Part shown: piece by piece, positions 1-8,784 of the stretch
Layout of the letters: each line of letters starts with the position of its first letter
Numbering within the stretch: the first letter of the stretch is position 1
Assembly: GCF_000423305.1 (NCBI RefSeq)
Contig: NZ_KE384001.1
Coordinates: 1 to 64,000 of the forward strand
Source: Legionella moravica DSM 19234
Lineage (GTDB): Bacteria > Pseudomonadota > Gammaproteobacteria > Legionellales > Legionellaceae
Reading direction: 5' to 3'
Length of the DNA stretch: 64,000 bases
The notes under the pieces: generated by a model
Seen by the model: the letters and a program-made list of their open reading frames with translations, nothing else
Told to the model about the DNA's origin: nothing
Database searches by the model: none
Program-made: the position numbers and the translations under genes

Positions 1-1
1 A

Positions 2-277
2 TCAGCACGTTATGCGCACACAAAAAGCATTTATCGTTGGGGAGTTAAGATGCTTTTGGCTGCTATTGTTCAACTGATGTTTTGGATTATCGGGGTCATC
101 GCCCATAGCCAAAATTACCAACGCGTTTTTCAGGCAAACACCGTCAGAGATAAAAAAGTATTCTCTTATTTCTATCTGGGGCAGTTGATGATTGAATTTG
201 ATAAGCTACAAGAGCTCAATATTGACTATGAAAACTTGCCAACCCTGATGGAGCAGGAGTTGGCTAGAAAATGGTAA
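2..277 (+). pseudogene. IS4-family transposase, C-terminal part (cut by window edge)
   Basis: The frame is open from base 2, so the gene begins outside the window and only about 91 C-terminal residues are visible. The segment contains ARYAHTKSIYRW followed by a hydrophobic helix (LLAAIVQLMFWIIGVIA). This resembles the end of IS4-type DDE transposases, where a helix follows the catalytic Glu region. The catalytic residues are not in view. The stop lies 14 bases inside the convergent neighbour's 3' end, and I see no terminal inverted repeat after it. Whether the full gene is intact cannot be judged from here; family assignment is by recognition only. Confidence 0.6.
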
Positions 278-1607
278 ATTCTAGTTGTTCAAAAAATATC
301 AGGGGATCACTCAGGCCGCGAAGGGCAGTAAGTTGAGACACTTCATTATTAATCAAAGTCTTTTGAGCCTGGCTTTCTTCTTTTAGGGAACTCACTTCCT
401 GTACTTGTTTGCTGTGCAGGTCGTTTTCAAGTACTTTATTATGCTGAATGACTTTTTTAACTGACATTGCTTGTGGATCTTGCTTTAAGGCCTGGTAGCC
501 TTTGAGGGCTTCGGCTTTCGCATTGGGATCAGCTTTGATTTGTTCCCAATCATCAGTTGCTTTAATAAGGTACAGTTGACCGTCTGCATCTTTAATCAGT
601 TTTTGATTGGCGTTTAAGGTTAGTTCAGCATCTTTTATTGAACTAACGGGTTCTCCGTCTGCATTAACAAAGTATTTTTCGTTTCGATGTACGGCAAGCA
701 TGTCGAGGTAGCCTGCAGCCTGAGCGTTTAGCCCCGTTAGAACATGTAACAAAGCACGTGCTTCATCGTCCTTACCTATCGTGAGTAATTCATTCACTTC
801 ATCTGCATGGGCATCCATCTGAGCAGCAAGAGCGTCAATACGTTCCTGAATTTCTTCAGGAGTTAAATCGGGATTATCATCAAGGAATTGTTCAAAGAGA
901 AGAATATTGGTCTCGTAAATTTCATATTTAACTTCAATATGCGCTTCTTCAGTTTTTAATTGCTCCATCTTTTTGTCAAGAGCTTGCTCTTTAGCTTCAA
1001 TTGCCTTCAATGCTGAAGCATAACTGGACAAAGTCATCTCTACGTTCTTAATTGACTCAGATATGGCGTTGCTGTGTGTTTGAGGTTCAGGAGTTTTTGC
1101 TCGTTCAATAGCCAGTTCATTTTGCTGTATGACCAGCTCTTTAATTTTATCTTTAGCGTGGGCTTTCTTCTCCAGATACCAGAGAAACAGCATAGCCTGC
1201 AATCTGCTCATTAAGAGTCTTTTTTCTTGCTGTTCCAAGCGACGTTCGTCTTCAATAGCCTTTTCCAACGCCAGTTCCGCTCCAATTTCTCCGATAATCG
1301 CTTCTCCAGCAGGAGAATGAAGAAATTTCTTGACGTCTTCAGGAGTTTTTAATCCAAAGCGACTCAGATTGATTGTCGGTCTGTAATCTTCTTGTGATTT
1401 GTCACCCGTTCTTTTGCTTTCGGCTTGTGCATCTTCTGCAAAAATAGAGTCAACCCAAGCATCTAAAGATTGAGGTATTGAGCTGAGTTGGGTTTCTGAT
1501 AGCGTGCTGGATTCACTTCTTGGATTAACATTTAAACCAGTTGAGTTAATTGGTTCTGCGGTTTTTTTACCAATTTCAAATGAGTTTGTTTGATTGTCAT
1601 TAGCCAT
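264..1607 (-). CDS. Unrecognised coiled-coil protein, effector candidate
   Basis: A 447-residue soluble protein with no signal peptide or membrane span. Residues about 1-70 are Ser/Thr/Asn-rich and look disordered. Residues about 100-260 are charged and helical (runs of E, K, Q, A), suggesting a coiled coil. The C-terminal third holds NADGEPVSS and DADGQLYLIKATDDW, then another helical stretch. The start ATG at 1607 has only weak Shine-Dalgarno-like sequence upstream. A TATAAT-like -10 lies at 1640-1645 on the minus strand. It overlaps the IS4 transposase 3' end by 14 bases. I do not recognise a family. Length, helical content and the neighbouring large unknown gene fit a Dot/Icm substrate, but that is inference. 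Confidence 0.75.
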   Translation of the reverse strand: MANDNQTNSFEIGKKTAEPINSTGLNVNPRSESSTLSETQLSSIPQSLDAWVDSIFAEDAQAESKRTGDKSQEDYRPTINLSRFGLKTPEDVKKFLHSPAGEAIIGEIGAELALEKAIEDERRLEQQEKRLLMSRLQAMLFLWYLEKKAHAKDKIKELVIQQNELAIERAKTPEPQTHSNAISESIKNVEMTLSSYASALKAIEAKEQALDKKMEQLKTEEAHIEVKYEIYETNILLFEQFLDDNPDLTPEEIQERIDALAAQMDAHADEVNELLTIGKDDEARALLHVLTGLNAQAAGYLDMLAVHRNEKYFVNADGEPVSSIKDAELTLNANQKLIKDADGQLYLIKATDDWEQIKADPNAKAEALKGYQALKQDPQAMSVKKVIQHNKVLENDLHSKQVQEVSSLKEESQAQKTLINNEVSQLTALRGLSDPLIFFEQLEFTIF

Positions 1608-1780
1608 ATATATGATCCTGTTTACGCCCAGTTAAATTAATTATACACAAATATGATCAAATAAGCATCAATTTTTTCAAGGGATATGCTTATTGTTAAA
1701 GTAATTGCAACCATTTTTTCCTTGGTAGTGGAACCTATGGATAGGGCAATGTTCATCTGATTTCATGGTGCCTCCTAATC

Positions 1781-4700
1781 TTAGGTATAACTCTCTGATT
1801 TTGCAAATGAATGTTCTTGATGGTTATGTAATACAGAGTGCAATTGAGCATCGAGTGGATTTCTGGATTCTTGTTGAGTGAATAATTGGGCGTAATGGTC
1901 TTGAGGATTGGGCGTTTCAATTGGAGTAATTTGTGCCTCATTGCCGAGCAGATTACGCATTAAACAGTGACTTTTAGAATGAGGAACTAATTCTGAGCGC
2001 CTTGGTTCACTGTAGTAATAATGTTGATCATCCAAAATGGTATGTAAACGCACATCCTCTTCACGGAAAGCCCAACGGTATAGTTCACTGCGACTTATTT
2101 CAACCTGGGATAGAACATACTGCTTTGTTTCTCCGGCTGCGTTATCCAGCCAATCGCACAGACCAGTCATTACCGACGCGCTGATTCTAAAGAGCATGCC
2201 CATTGAGTTATCCCAATAGGGTCCAATTTCGTTCAGCCCAGTGCCTGTTAAATAGAAGACTATTCGACTAACTGGATTGATAATGGTTAAAGAGATGCGT
2301 AATCCCAATGATAATGCATCTATTAATGGCAAAATCAGTGCATTCTTGATGAGCTGAAGTGGAGGAATAGAAAGTACTCGTACTGTATTGATGACTATGT
2401 TGAGGAAAGGAGAATCGGAACAATGCTGTATTGGGGAACTAAATCCATAAAGCGTTGAAAATTGAAATTCAGCGATAAAATTGTTCAGGGAGGGTCTTTC
2501 TGCAATTTCAATTAGTAGTTGTCCTATAACACCAATATTTCCGAGTATTGCCAGAAATTTGCGTAGAATGTTCGTTATTCCTCTAAAGGGAACATGAATG
2601 AACAAGGCAGATCCTTCAATTAGAGGTACTGTAAGAATTGCAAGGCAAAAATCAAACGCAGCGGCAATGAATTGTTTCCCTGTTTTGATTATTTGCGTGC
2701 CGCTTTTTTTGAGTCCATTAATAAATCCATCATGATAGCCATAAAAATACCATTCTACAAAGGGTGCCAAGCCTATTTTTGCAACAGTAATGCACGTCTT
2801 GCAAATCCATTTACACGTACCCAATAACCAATCATCCCCGGGATGCATAATCGTATCATACAGTGCAGCTCCACCCTTACCACCCAGAGCGGCATAATTG
2901 CTATAAGGAAAATCGCCCATTTCCTGTTGTAATGCCGGGATTGCTTTAGTGAGGCCATAACCCAGGCTAAGTGCCAAGGCTGCAATGATGGCGATTTCAG
3001 CTGGGTCTTCTTTTAATATTGAAACTGCTTCAACAAAAAATTTATCCAGATTACCAACAGCAATCATTCCTTGCCATAAAGTGACTGAAGCAGAAATCGC
3101 TTCTGAAATGGTGCCATGGTTCATCAAGCGTGCCAGTTTCTGTGTCGGTTCAATTCCTGATATGAGGCCGCTCAAGTAGAGCTTGTTTAAGACTGACTCC
3201 AGAGCTTTGGGCGCCAATATGGCGCCTGCACCGTATAAATAAGCAGCCATCGCCAGAGTGCCTACCATGGGATTACGCTCACTGGTATCAATGAAAAAAG
3301 TACCCAGATGCCGCAATACTCCTAAAAATCGATGTAGAGGATTGTCATAAGGATGCGGGCTGGGTGGATGATTGGCTCGAGCTATCACATAGGGAGAATT
3401 GGTAATGTGTTCTTTAATAAATTCTTCCAGAGTTTGACCATTAGCTAATAACCCTTTTTTTTTCAGGGCATCATGAAGTGAACGGCGTTTTGGATTTGTC
3501 GGTCCAGATTTATTTTGTTCGATTATGGGTTCGGGCTTTTTAGTATGAGTTGCATGGACATGACCCATAAAATCTTTATGTAAGTCATGAATAATGAAAT
3601 GGCTCATCCGCTCATAAAAATTTTGAAAAAATGTTGGAATACGAGAGATAAAAGCGTTGATTCTCAGGCTGATACGTTCAGGTAAATAGAGATGACGTTT
3701 GCTCACCTGACTCAGAGTATAGAGATCCTGACCTTCTGGAAGAGGGTAGAACTGTGCGTCTTGTATGAAATAATTAAGTGCTACCAGTTTGTTGTCCAAG
3801 CGCATGATGATTTGGTTATTTGCGACGATAATGGCCCAATTTCCATCGGACAGTGCTCCAAGATCTTTTTTTGCTTGTTTGATGGATTGTGCATGAATGG
3901 GTTCAATGGCGCTGTTTGTTAAATTGAATACTAATTCATTTAAACTCGGATACCCTTTCTGGGGCAGCCCTTTAAGGACATAATAGGGTTTAATTTTAGT
4001 TATTGAAACGCCATCAGATCTTTGTTTTATTTTAGTTTTGTGGGTTGGTTTTTCGTTTATGGATAAATAATTTAGCCAATCCTGACCGTCATTCCATAAG
4101 GATCTAATAAAGGTTTCAAATTTTGAAAATCGGTTCGCGGGAACTTCATTAAGATGAGGTGCGGATATTAAATCATAATGAGTGCAAATGACTCTCAAAG
4201 CATCATCAAGATCGCGCGCATCGTGCCCAATGTGCAGTTCGCTATCCCAAATAAAGCACAGAGGTTTCTGTCTTGGGTCCAGTGTTTTGTGGATTTTAGA
4301 AAAATCCATTTGATCCTGGCGGGAGACTGAAAAAGCTCGGTTGAACTGATAATGTTGTGCTGCTTTGTGGGCGTCATACAGAACATTGCCTAAAGCGCCT
4401 TCAGAAAGTACTGGATTATTGGCAATTCTTCGGTTGCCATCCCTGCATGTCTCTATAATGGCCAGAACGTTTCTTCTTAATCGCTCGTGTCCAGCAAAAT
4501 CGTCTGATTTTATATGGCGCTCCTCTTTGAGCAGAGCATTCAAAGAATTAATGCACGCGTTAGCCAACTCCATTTTGCGCTGTTGTTCTGGACTGAGCGG
4601 TTGCTTATAGCTTTCAGAACGAACTCGGTAACGATGAACAGTACTGATGACATCGGCAACCAGAGATGAAGGGCGGTTACCGGGAAGTAGTTTTATCAGG

Positions 4701-4939
4701 TCCGAATTATGAGTAAACAGCATTAATTGCACTGTTTTTTTATTATGATTGGCTATGAGTCGGAGTCTGTCGCCACCTTGAAGCAGATACTCCATAGTGT
4801 AATTTCCATAAAGAACTGTACCCGCTTCATGACTGAACGCATTGCCAGTTAAGGTTGGCATTTCTTTATGTTTGTAGGGTTTTATACGTAATGGAACAAT
4901 TACTTGTGTATGACCATCCGTAGTCAGGAACTCAGGCAT
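1781..4939 (-). CDS. Large unrecognised protein with central membrane region, effector candidate
   Basis: About 1052 residues from the ATG at 4939 (MPEFLTTDGHTQ). An upstream in-frame GTG at 5026 would add 29 mostly hydrophobic residues, and the start is uncertain because neither site has a strong ribosome binding site. Residues 1-500 are soluble and mixed. From about 555 to 890 there are at least five hydrophobic stretches, at roughly 556-575, 646-665, 756-780, 788-810 and 860-886. The last 150 residues are hydrophilic and end with EHSFAKSESYT. No signal peptide is visible from the 4939 start. I recognise no enzymatic motif. Large size, internal membrane segments and a polar C-terminus are common in Dot/Icm effectors. 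It is transcribed divergently from era. Confidence 0.75.
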   Translation of the reverse strand: MPEFLTTDGHTQVIVPLRIKPYKHKEMPTLTGNAFSHEAGTVLYGNYTMEYLLQGGDRLRLIANHNKKTVQLMLFTHNSDLIKLLPGNRPSSLVADVISTVHRYRVRSESYKQPLSPEQQRKMELANACINSLNALLKEERHIKSDDFAGHERLRRNVLAIIETCRDGNRRIANNPVLSEGALGNVLYDAHKAAQHYQFNRAFSVSRQDQMDFSKIHKTLDPRQKPLCFIWDSELHIGHDARDLDDALRVICTHYDLISAPHLNEVPANRFSKFETFIRSLWNDGQDWLNYLSINEKPTHKTKIKQRSDGVSITKIKPYYVLKGLPQKGYPSLNELVFNLTNSAIEPIHAQSIKQAKKDLGALSDGNWAIIVANNQIIMRLDNKLVALNYFIQDAQFYPLPEGQDLYTLSQVSKRHLYLPERISLRINAFISRIPTFFQNFYERMSHFIIHDLHKDFMGHVHATHTKKPEPIIEQNKSGPTNPKRRSLHDALKKKGLLANGQTLEEFIKEHITNSPYVIARANHPPSPHPYDNPLHRFLGVLRHLGTFFIDTSERNPMVGTLAMAAYLYGAGAILAPKALESVLNKLYLSGLISGIEPTQKLARLMNHGTISEAISASVTLWQGMIAVGNLDKFFVEAVSILKEDPAEIAIIAALALSLGYGLTKAIPALQQEMGDFPYSNYAALGGKGGAALYDTIMHPGDDWLLGTCKWICKTCITVAKIGLAPFVEWYFYGYHDGFINGLKKSGTQIIKTGKQFIAAAFDFCLAILTVPLIEGSALFIHVPFRGITNILRKFLAILGNIGVIGQLLIEIAERPSLNNFIAEFQFSTLYGFSSPIQHCSDSPFLNIVINTVRVLSIPPLQLIKNALILPLIDALSLGLRISLTIINPVSRIVFYLTGTGLNEIGPYWDNSMGMLFRISASVMTGLCDWLDNAAGETKQYVLSQVEISRSELYRWAFREEDVRLHTILDDQHYYYSEPRRSELVPHSKSHCLMRNLLGNEAQITPIETPNPQDHYAQLFTQQESRNPLDAQLHSVLHNHQEHSFAKSESYT

Positions 4940-5115
4940 AAAATCCGTATTTTGCACATATAGTATGCAGATTAATGGGTTTTTAGGGAAAATAGCAAGT
5001 AGAAACGATACAATTTTTATTCCCACCTTATATACTTGGATCTCTGACGTGAAAAGCTGGATGTTTTACAGCCTGACTGCTAAAATGACTTAAAAATAAA
5101 CAGGAATCTATTTGA

Positions 5116-6003
5116 ATGGTTAGTTATTGCGGATATATCGCTTTGGTCGGAAGACCTAATGTAGGCAAATCAACCTTGCTGAATCGTATTTTGCAACAAA
5201 AATTAAGTATTACCTCCAAAAAGCCACAAACAACACGCCATAGCATTTTGGGAATTCGTTCCGAGGGAGAGTATCAATTTGTCTATGTCGATACGCCTGG
5301 AATACATCAGGGCAATAAAAAGGCGATGAATCGCCTGATGAATAAAACAGCCATCAGTGTTTTACGCGATGTTGATGTCATTGCGTTCCTGGTCGATGGC
5401 ACGCATTGGGAAGAAGAAGATGAGTATGTGCTGGGTTTGATAAAGCAGGCAAATGTTACTTGTATTCTGGTTATTAATAAAGTAGATAAAATTAGCGAAA
5501 AAGATCAGCTGTTGCCCTGGATTGAGCACATGAGTCAACGTCATGACTTTGCTGCAATCATCCCTCTATCGGCTAAAACAGGAGTACAGGTTGAGGAATT
5601 GGAGAATCGTTTAATTCCATTTTTACCAGAAGGCCCGCATTTATTTCCTGATGATCAATTTACAGATCGATCCATTAAGTTCTTATGCGCAGAATTGCTA
5701 CGGGAAAAAATATTCCGTTTCTGTGGACAGGAGATACCGTACTCGGTTTCTGTAGAAATTGAGTCTTATAAGGATGAAGGCAATCTGGTTCGTATTCATG
5801 CGTTAATATGGGTTGAAAAGGACAATCACAAACGTATGGTGATTGGCGATAAAGGCCAAAAATTAAAGGAAATGGCGACCAGCGCTCGTTTGGATATGGA
5901 AAAAATGCTTGGGAAAAAAGTATTTTTACAATGCTGGTGTAAAGTGAAGTCTGGTTGGGCTGATGATGAGCGTATGCTAAAACAACTGGGTTATGACAGC
6001 TAA
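5116..6003 (+). CDS. era: GTPase Era, ribosome assembly
   Basis: A 295-residue Ras-like GTPase that binds the 3' end of 16S rRNA during 30S subunit maturation. G1 is GRPNVGKST at residues 12-20, G3 is DTPG near 59-62 and G4 is NKVD near 121-124. The C-terminal KH domain shows the VIGDKGQKLKEM loop near 241-253. Length matches bacterial Era. The ATG at 5116 follows CAGGA and directly precedes the conserved N-terminus. It is the first gene of era-recO-pdxJ in this window and its end overlaps recO by 11 bases, implying translational coupling. The usual upstream partner rnc is absent, replaced by a divergent unknown gene. Confidence 0.98.
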   Translation: MVSYCGYIALVGRPNVGKSTLLNRILQQKLSITSKKPQTTRHSILGIRSEGEYQFVYVDTPGIHQGNKKAMNRLMNKTAISVLRDVDVIAFLVDGTHWEEEDEYVLGLIKQANVTCILVINKVDKISEKDQLLPWIEHMSQRHDFAAIIPLSAKTGVQVEELENRLIPFLPEGPHLFPDDQFTDRSIKFLCAELLREKIFRFCGQEIPYSVSVEIESYKDEGNLVRIHALIWVEKDNHKRMVIGDKGQKLKEMATSARLDMEKMLGKKVFLQCWCKVKSGWADDERMLKQLGYDS

Positions 6004-6679
6004 ATCACTACAGGCATGGGTTATTCATAAACAATGGTCTGGGGATACCAGTGCCAGAGTCACTTTTTTTTCCCGTGAATTAGGGTTGGTTAACTGTCTG
6101 TGTAAAGGGGGTAGAACCCCTAAAAAACAATCGTTGTTGCAGCCATTCACTCCTTTATGGGTTAGTGTTGATGAGCGTCATGATCGGTATTATACCCGAA
6201 CCATGGAAAGTATCTCTCCCATGTTACCTCTTGAAGGTCATTCCCTTTTTTCCGGATTATACATCAATGAATTACTGTATCACGCCTTGCGTCCGATCTA
6301 TCCAGATACCGAGTTGTTCGATGCTTATTTAGTGACCTTAAATGGGCTGGCTACAACCGAAAATCGGCTGACGATCGAATCCATTTTACGCCGTTTTGAA
6401 TGGGCTTTGCTTCACTCCTGTGGTCATTCTTTTTCATGGACTGAAGAGGCACGAACCGGGGGACTGGTTCGCACCGAATACAATTATCAGTTTATTGCAG
6501 GGGAAGGATTTGTGGTCTCTGATAAAGGCATTCCAGGTGAGCATCTTCTGGCTTTGGCAGAAGATAACCTGGATGAGGCATCCTGTCTCAAATCAGCAAA
6601 GCGCATTATGCGCCAGGCGATAGATCATCTTTTAGGCGGGCGTGAAATTAAGGCCAGGGCTTTATACAGCAGCAGTTAA
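5993..6679 (+). CDS. recO: DNA repair protein RecO
   Basis: A 228-residue RecO. It works with RecR in the RecF pathway, loading RecA on SSB-coated DNA and annealing strands. The N-terminal OB-fold begins QAWVIHKQWSGDTSARVTFF, with the GLVNCLCKGGR segment typical of the family. The C-terminal helical domain carries SGLYINELLYHALRP and ends GREIKARALY, as in gammaproteobacterial RecO. The zinc-finger cysteines found in some RecO proteins are not obvious. The ATG lies inside the era 3' end (11-base overlap). Confidence 0.95.
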   Translation: MTAKSLQAWVIHKQWSGDTSARVTFFSRELGLVNCLCKGGRTPKKQSLLQPFTPLWVSVDERHDRYYTRTMESISPMLPLEGHSLFSGLYINELLYHALRPIYPDTELFDAYLVTLNGLATTENRLTIESILRRFEWALLHSCGHSFSWTEEARTGGLVRTEYNYQFIAGEGFVVSDKGIPGEHLLALAEDNLDEASCLKSAKRIMRQAIDHLLGGREIKARALYSSS

Positions 6680-6785
6680 TTGACATTCGGGAGAGTGCGT
6701 TCGGGCATTTCGGAGATGAAGTACATCAATAGCAGTTTGGCAGGAAGTCTATTATACTTTCCATTTTAAGATTTTGTGGTGAAAA

Positions 6786-7532
6786 ATGAATAAAGAGTTA
6801 TTGTTAGGCGTTAATATCGATCACATTGCCACGTTACGTCAGGCACGTGGAACTCGCTATCCGGATCCTGTTCAGGCTGCCATGGATGCCGAAGAGGCGG
6901 GCGCTGATGGCATTACCCTGCATATGCGTGAAGATTTGCGGCACATTCAGGCACGTGATGTTCGTTTGATTAAACAGGTATTGCAAACCCGGATGAATCT
7001 TGAATTGGCAGTTACAGATGCCATGCTGGATTTTGCGGAAGAAATTGCACCAGAGCATACCTGTTTAGTTCCAGAAAAACGTGAAGAGCTAACTACAGAG
7101 GGTGGTTTGGATGTATTAACTCATCAAAAAGCGGTAGAGCATGCTGTTCGACGTCTGGAGCGCATGGGAAGTGAAGTCTCCTTGTTTATCGATCCGGACA
7201 GGGATCAGATAAAAGCAGCTGCTGATATTGGTGCACCTGTTATTGAATTACATACCGGTTGTTATGCTGATGCGACAAATGCAGAACAGCAAAGTTATGA
7301 ACTGGAGCGAATCAAACGTGCAGCAGAATATGCGTCCAGTTTAAACCTGATTGTCAATGCGGGGCATGGACTTCATTATCATAATGTGAAACCCATCGCT
7401 GCAATAAAAGAATTACTTGAATTGAACATAGGCCATGCCATTGTTTCCCGAGCTCTCTTTTGTGGATTAAAAGAAGCAGTTCGGCACATGCGCCAATTAA
7501 TGCAGGAAGCGAGACTTTATGTTAATGAATGA
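6786..7532 (+). CDS. pdxJ: Pyridoxine 5'-phosphate synthase PdxJ
   Basis: A 248-residue TIM-barrel enzyme that condenses 1-deoxy-D-xylulose 5-phosphate with 3-amino-2-oxopropyl phosphate to make pyridoxine 5'-phosphate, in the DXP-dependent vitamin B6 pathway. Characteristic segments are [18 protein letters not shown] at the start, [16 protein letters not shown] near 40-55, [15 protein letters not shown] near 95-110 and [14 protein letters not shown] near 190. Length is normal. It follows recO after 106 bases, so it may share the transcript or have its own promoter. The recO-pdxJ order is common in gammaproteobacteria. Confidence 0.98.
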   Translation: MNKELLLGVNIDHIATLRQARGTRYPDPVQAAMDAEEAGADGITLHMREDLRHIQARDVRLIKQVLQTRMNLELAVTDAMLDFAEEIAPEHTCLVPEKREELTTEGGLDVLTHQKAVEHAVRRLERMGSEVSLFIDPDRDQIKAAADIGAPVIELHTGCYADATNAEQQSYELERIKRAAEYASSLNLIVNAGHGLHYHNVKPIAAIKELLELNIGHAIVSRALFCGLKEAVRHMRQLMQEARLYVNE

Positions 7533-7609
7533 CGTGATTGTTCTATGAATAATATGAGGCGCTGGCGACGGCGTTCAATTGGTGTGAGAACAACTGAGTA
7601 TTAGCACAG

Positions 7610-7649
7610 CCCTCACCGGTAGATGATCTGTAGGCACTTTTTGTGAGGG
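7610..7649 (+). promoter_or_regulatory. Possible hairpin sequestering a ribosome binding site
   Basis: CCCTCAC at 7610-7616 is perfectly complementary to GTGAGGG at 7643-7649, which contains the Shine-Dalgarno sequence of the gene starting at 7656. A 7-bp stem with a 26-base loop would occlude the site. This may be chance; no known riboswitch was recognised. Confidence 0.35.
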
Positions 7650-7655
7650 ATTACA

Positions 7656-8669
7656 ATGCTTTCAAAGATCTTTAAGAACAGGATTTTTCTTTATTTTGGT
7701 GAACATGGTCCCGAGCTTGATTATATTGTCGGAACAACCATAACGGATTTAACCAATTTAAAAAACAGCGCGAGCAATACACAACTGTCTCCAGCAACGA
7801 TTACTAAAATCATTGTTGGATGGAACTATCTGGATGCAATTTTTAATTTTATGTTTGCTACCAGTTTGTTTGCTGATACAACAGATTATCGTTATAGATA
7901 TAATGTTGTAAAAGGAATTATTAATGTATTCGAAGGCATTGAATTATTTGTTTTTTCTTACAACCCACCTCTAAATTCAGCCCTGAATTTAGAGGGAGGT
8001 ATAGCGCTCGCTGGAACCGCATTTGCTTTGGGAATGGTCGCTGATGTGGTGTGTGCATCCCTAGATTTTCACAAGATTTATAGAGAGTCCTGTTTTCCAA
8101 CCTGGCTGGAAGAACAACTTAAGGCTTATCAATACGCTGTGGCCCATGGTTTTGATACCAAGGAATTAATAAAAAAGATACGAACACGCTGTAAGGCTCA
8201 TATTAATGGAAATCCATTTGTCGCCAATGTAATAAGCAATGTGTTAAAAAATCAATTGCTCACCGATCCTGAAAATCCGCTTTCTATTATCGATCTCACT
8301 CATAATTTAGATTCAGTAGAAACGAAGCACAAAATCAAAGATCAATGGATGCAGGAACAACTGGAGGAGGCATATAAAAGGAACAGAACATTTCTGGGAG
8401 TTAAAATAACCAGCATGATTGGCATGATTTTGTTAGCCGTTTCAGGCTTTTTGGAAAACGCCAGTGATAATAAAGATTCCTATCCTATACTCTTAACTTT
8501 TGGGTTGGCGTTGACCACTTTTGTTGGATGCTATTATTCATTAGTGAATGCGGAACGACTCGTTAATCAGGCTTCTACGATGTATCATCGTTTCTTTCCA
8601 GTGAGCAAAAATGAAACCAACGTCGTAGAACTTGAGGAAATACGCAGTGAACTGGCTATTCAAGGTTAA
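7656..8669 (+). CDS. Unrecognised membrane protein, effector candidate
   Basis: A 337-residue protein with hydrophobic stretches near residues 84-104, 114-136, 245-266 and 276-296, and no cleavable signal peptide. Between the two hydrophobic pairs lies a polar helical region (about 140-240). The C-terminal tail (NETNVVELEEIRSELAIQG) is acidic, with Glu residues close to the end. Several Dot/Icm effectors have such an E-rich C-terminal signal, so translocation is a hypothesis. The ATG follows GAGGG with good spacing. I recognise no family. An alternative is an ordinary inner-membrane protein of unknown function. Confidence 0.75.
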   Translation: MLSKIFKNRIFLYFGEHGPELDYIVGTTITDLTNLKNSASNTQLSPATITKIIVGWNYLDAIFNFMFATSLFADTTDYRYRYNVVKGIINVFEGIELFVFSYNPPLNSALNLEGGIALAGTAFALGMVADVVCASLDFHKIYRESCFPTWLEEQLKAYQYAVAHGFDTKELIKKIRTRCKAHINGNPFVANVISNVLKNQLLTDPENPLSIIDLTHNLDSVETKHKIKDQWMQEQLEEAYKRNRTFLGVKITSMIGMILLAVSGFLENASDNKDSYPILLTFGLALTTFVGCYYSLVNAERLVNQASTMYHRFFPVSKNETNVVELEEIRSELAIQG

Positions 8670-8784
8670 TTAGGGGGCAGGCATCAAGTGGTTTATTTAC
8701 TTTTAATCATACCACTCGAAAAATGAGTTTAATTTGGAGTCTTTGTAATGTTAGAGTTAACGATTAAAGGATCCAGGGGTGAGA

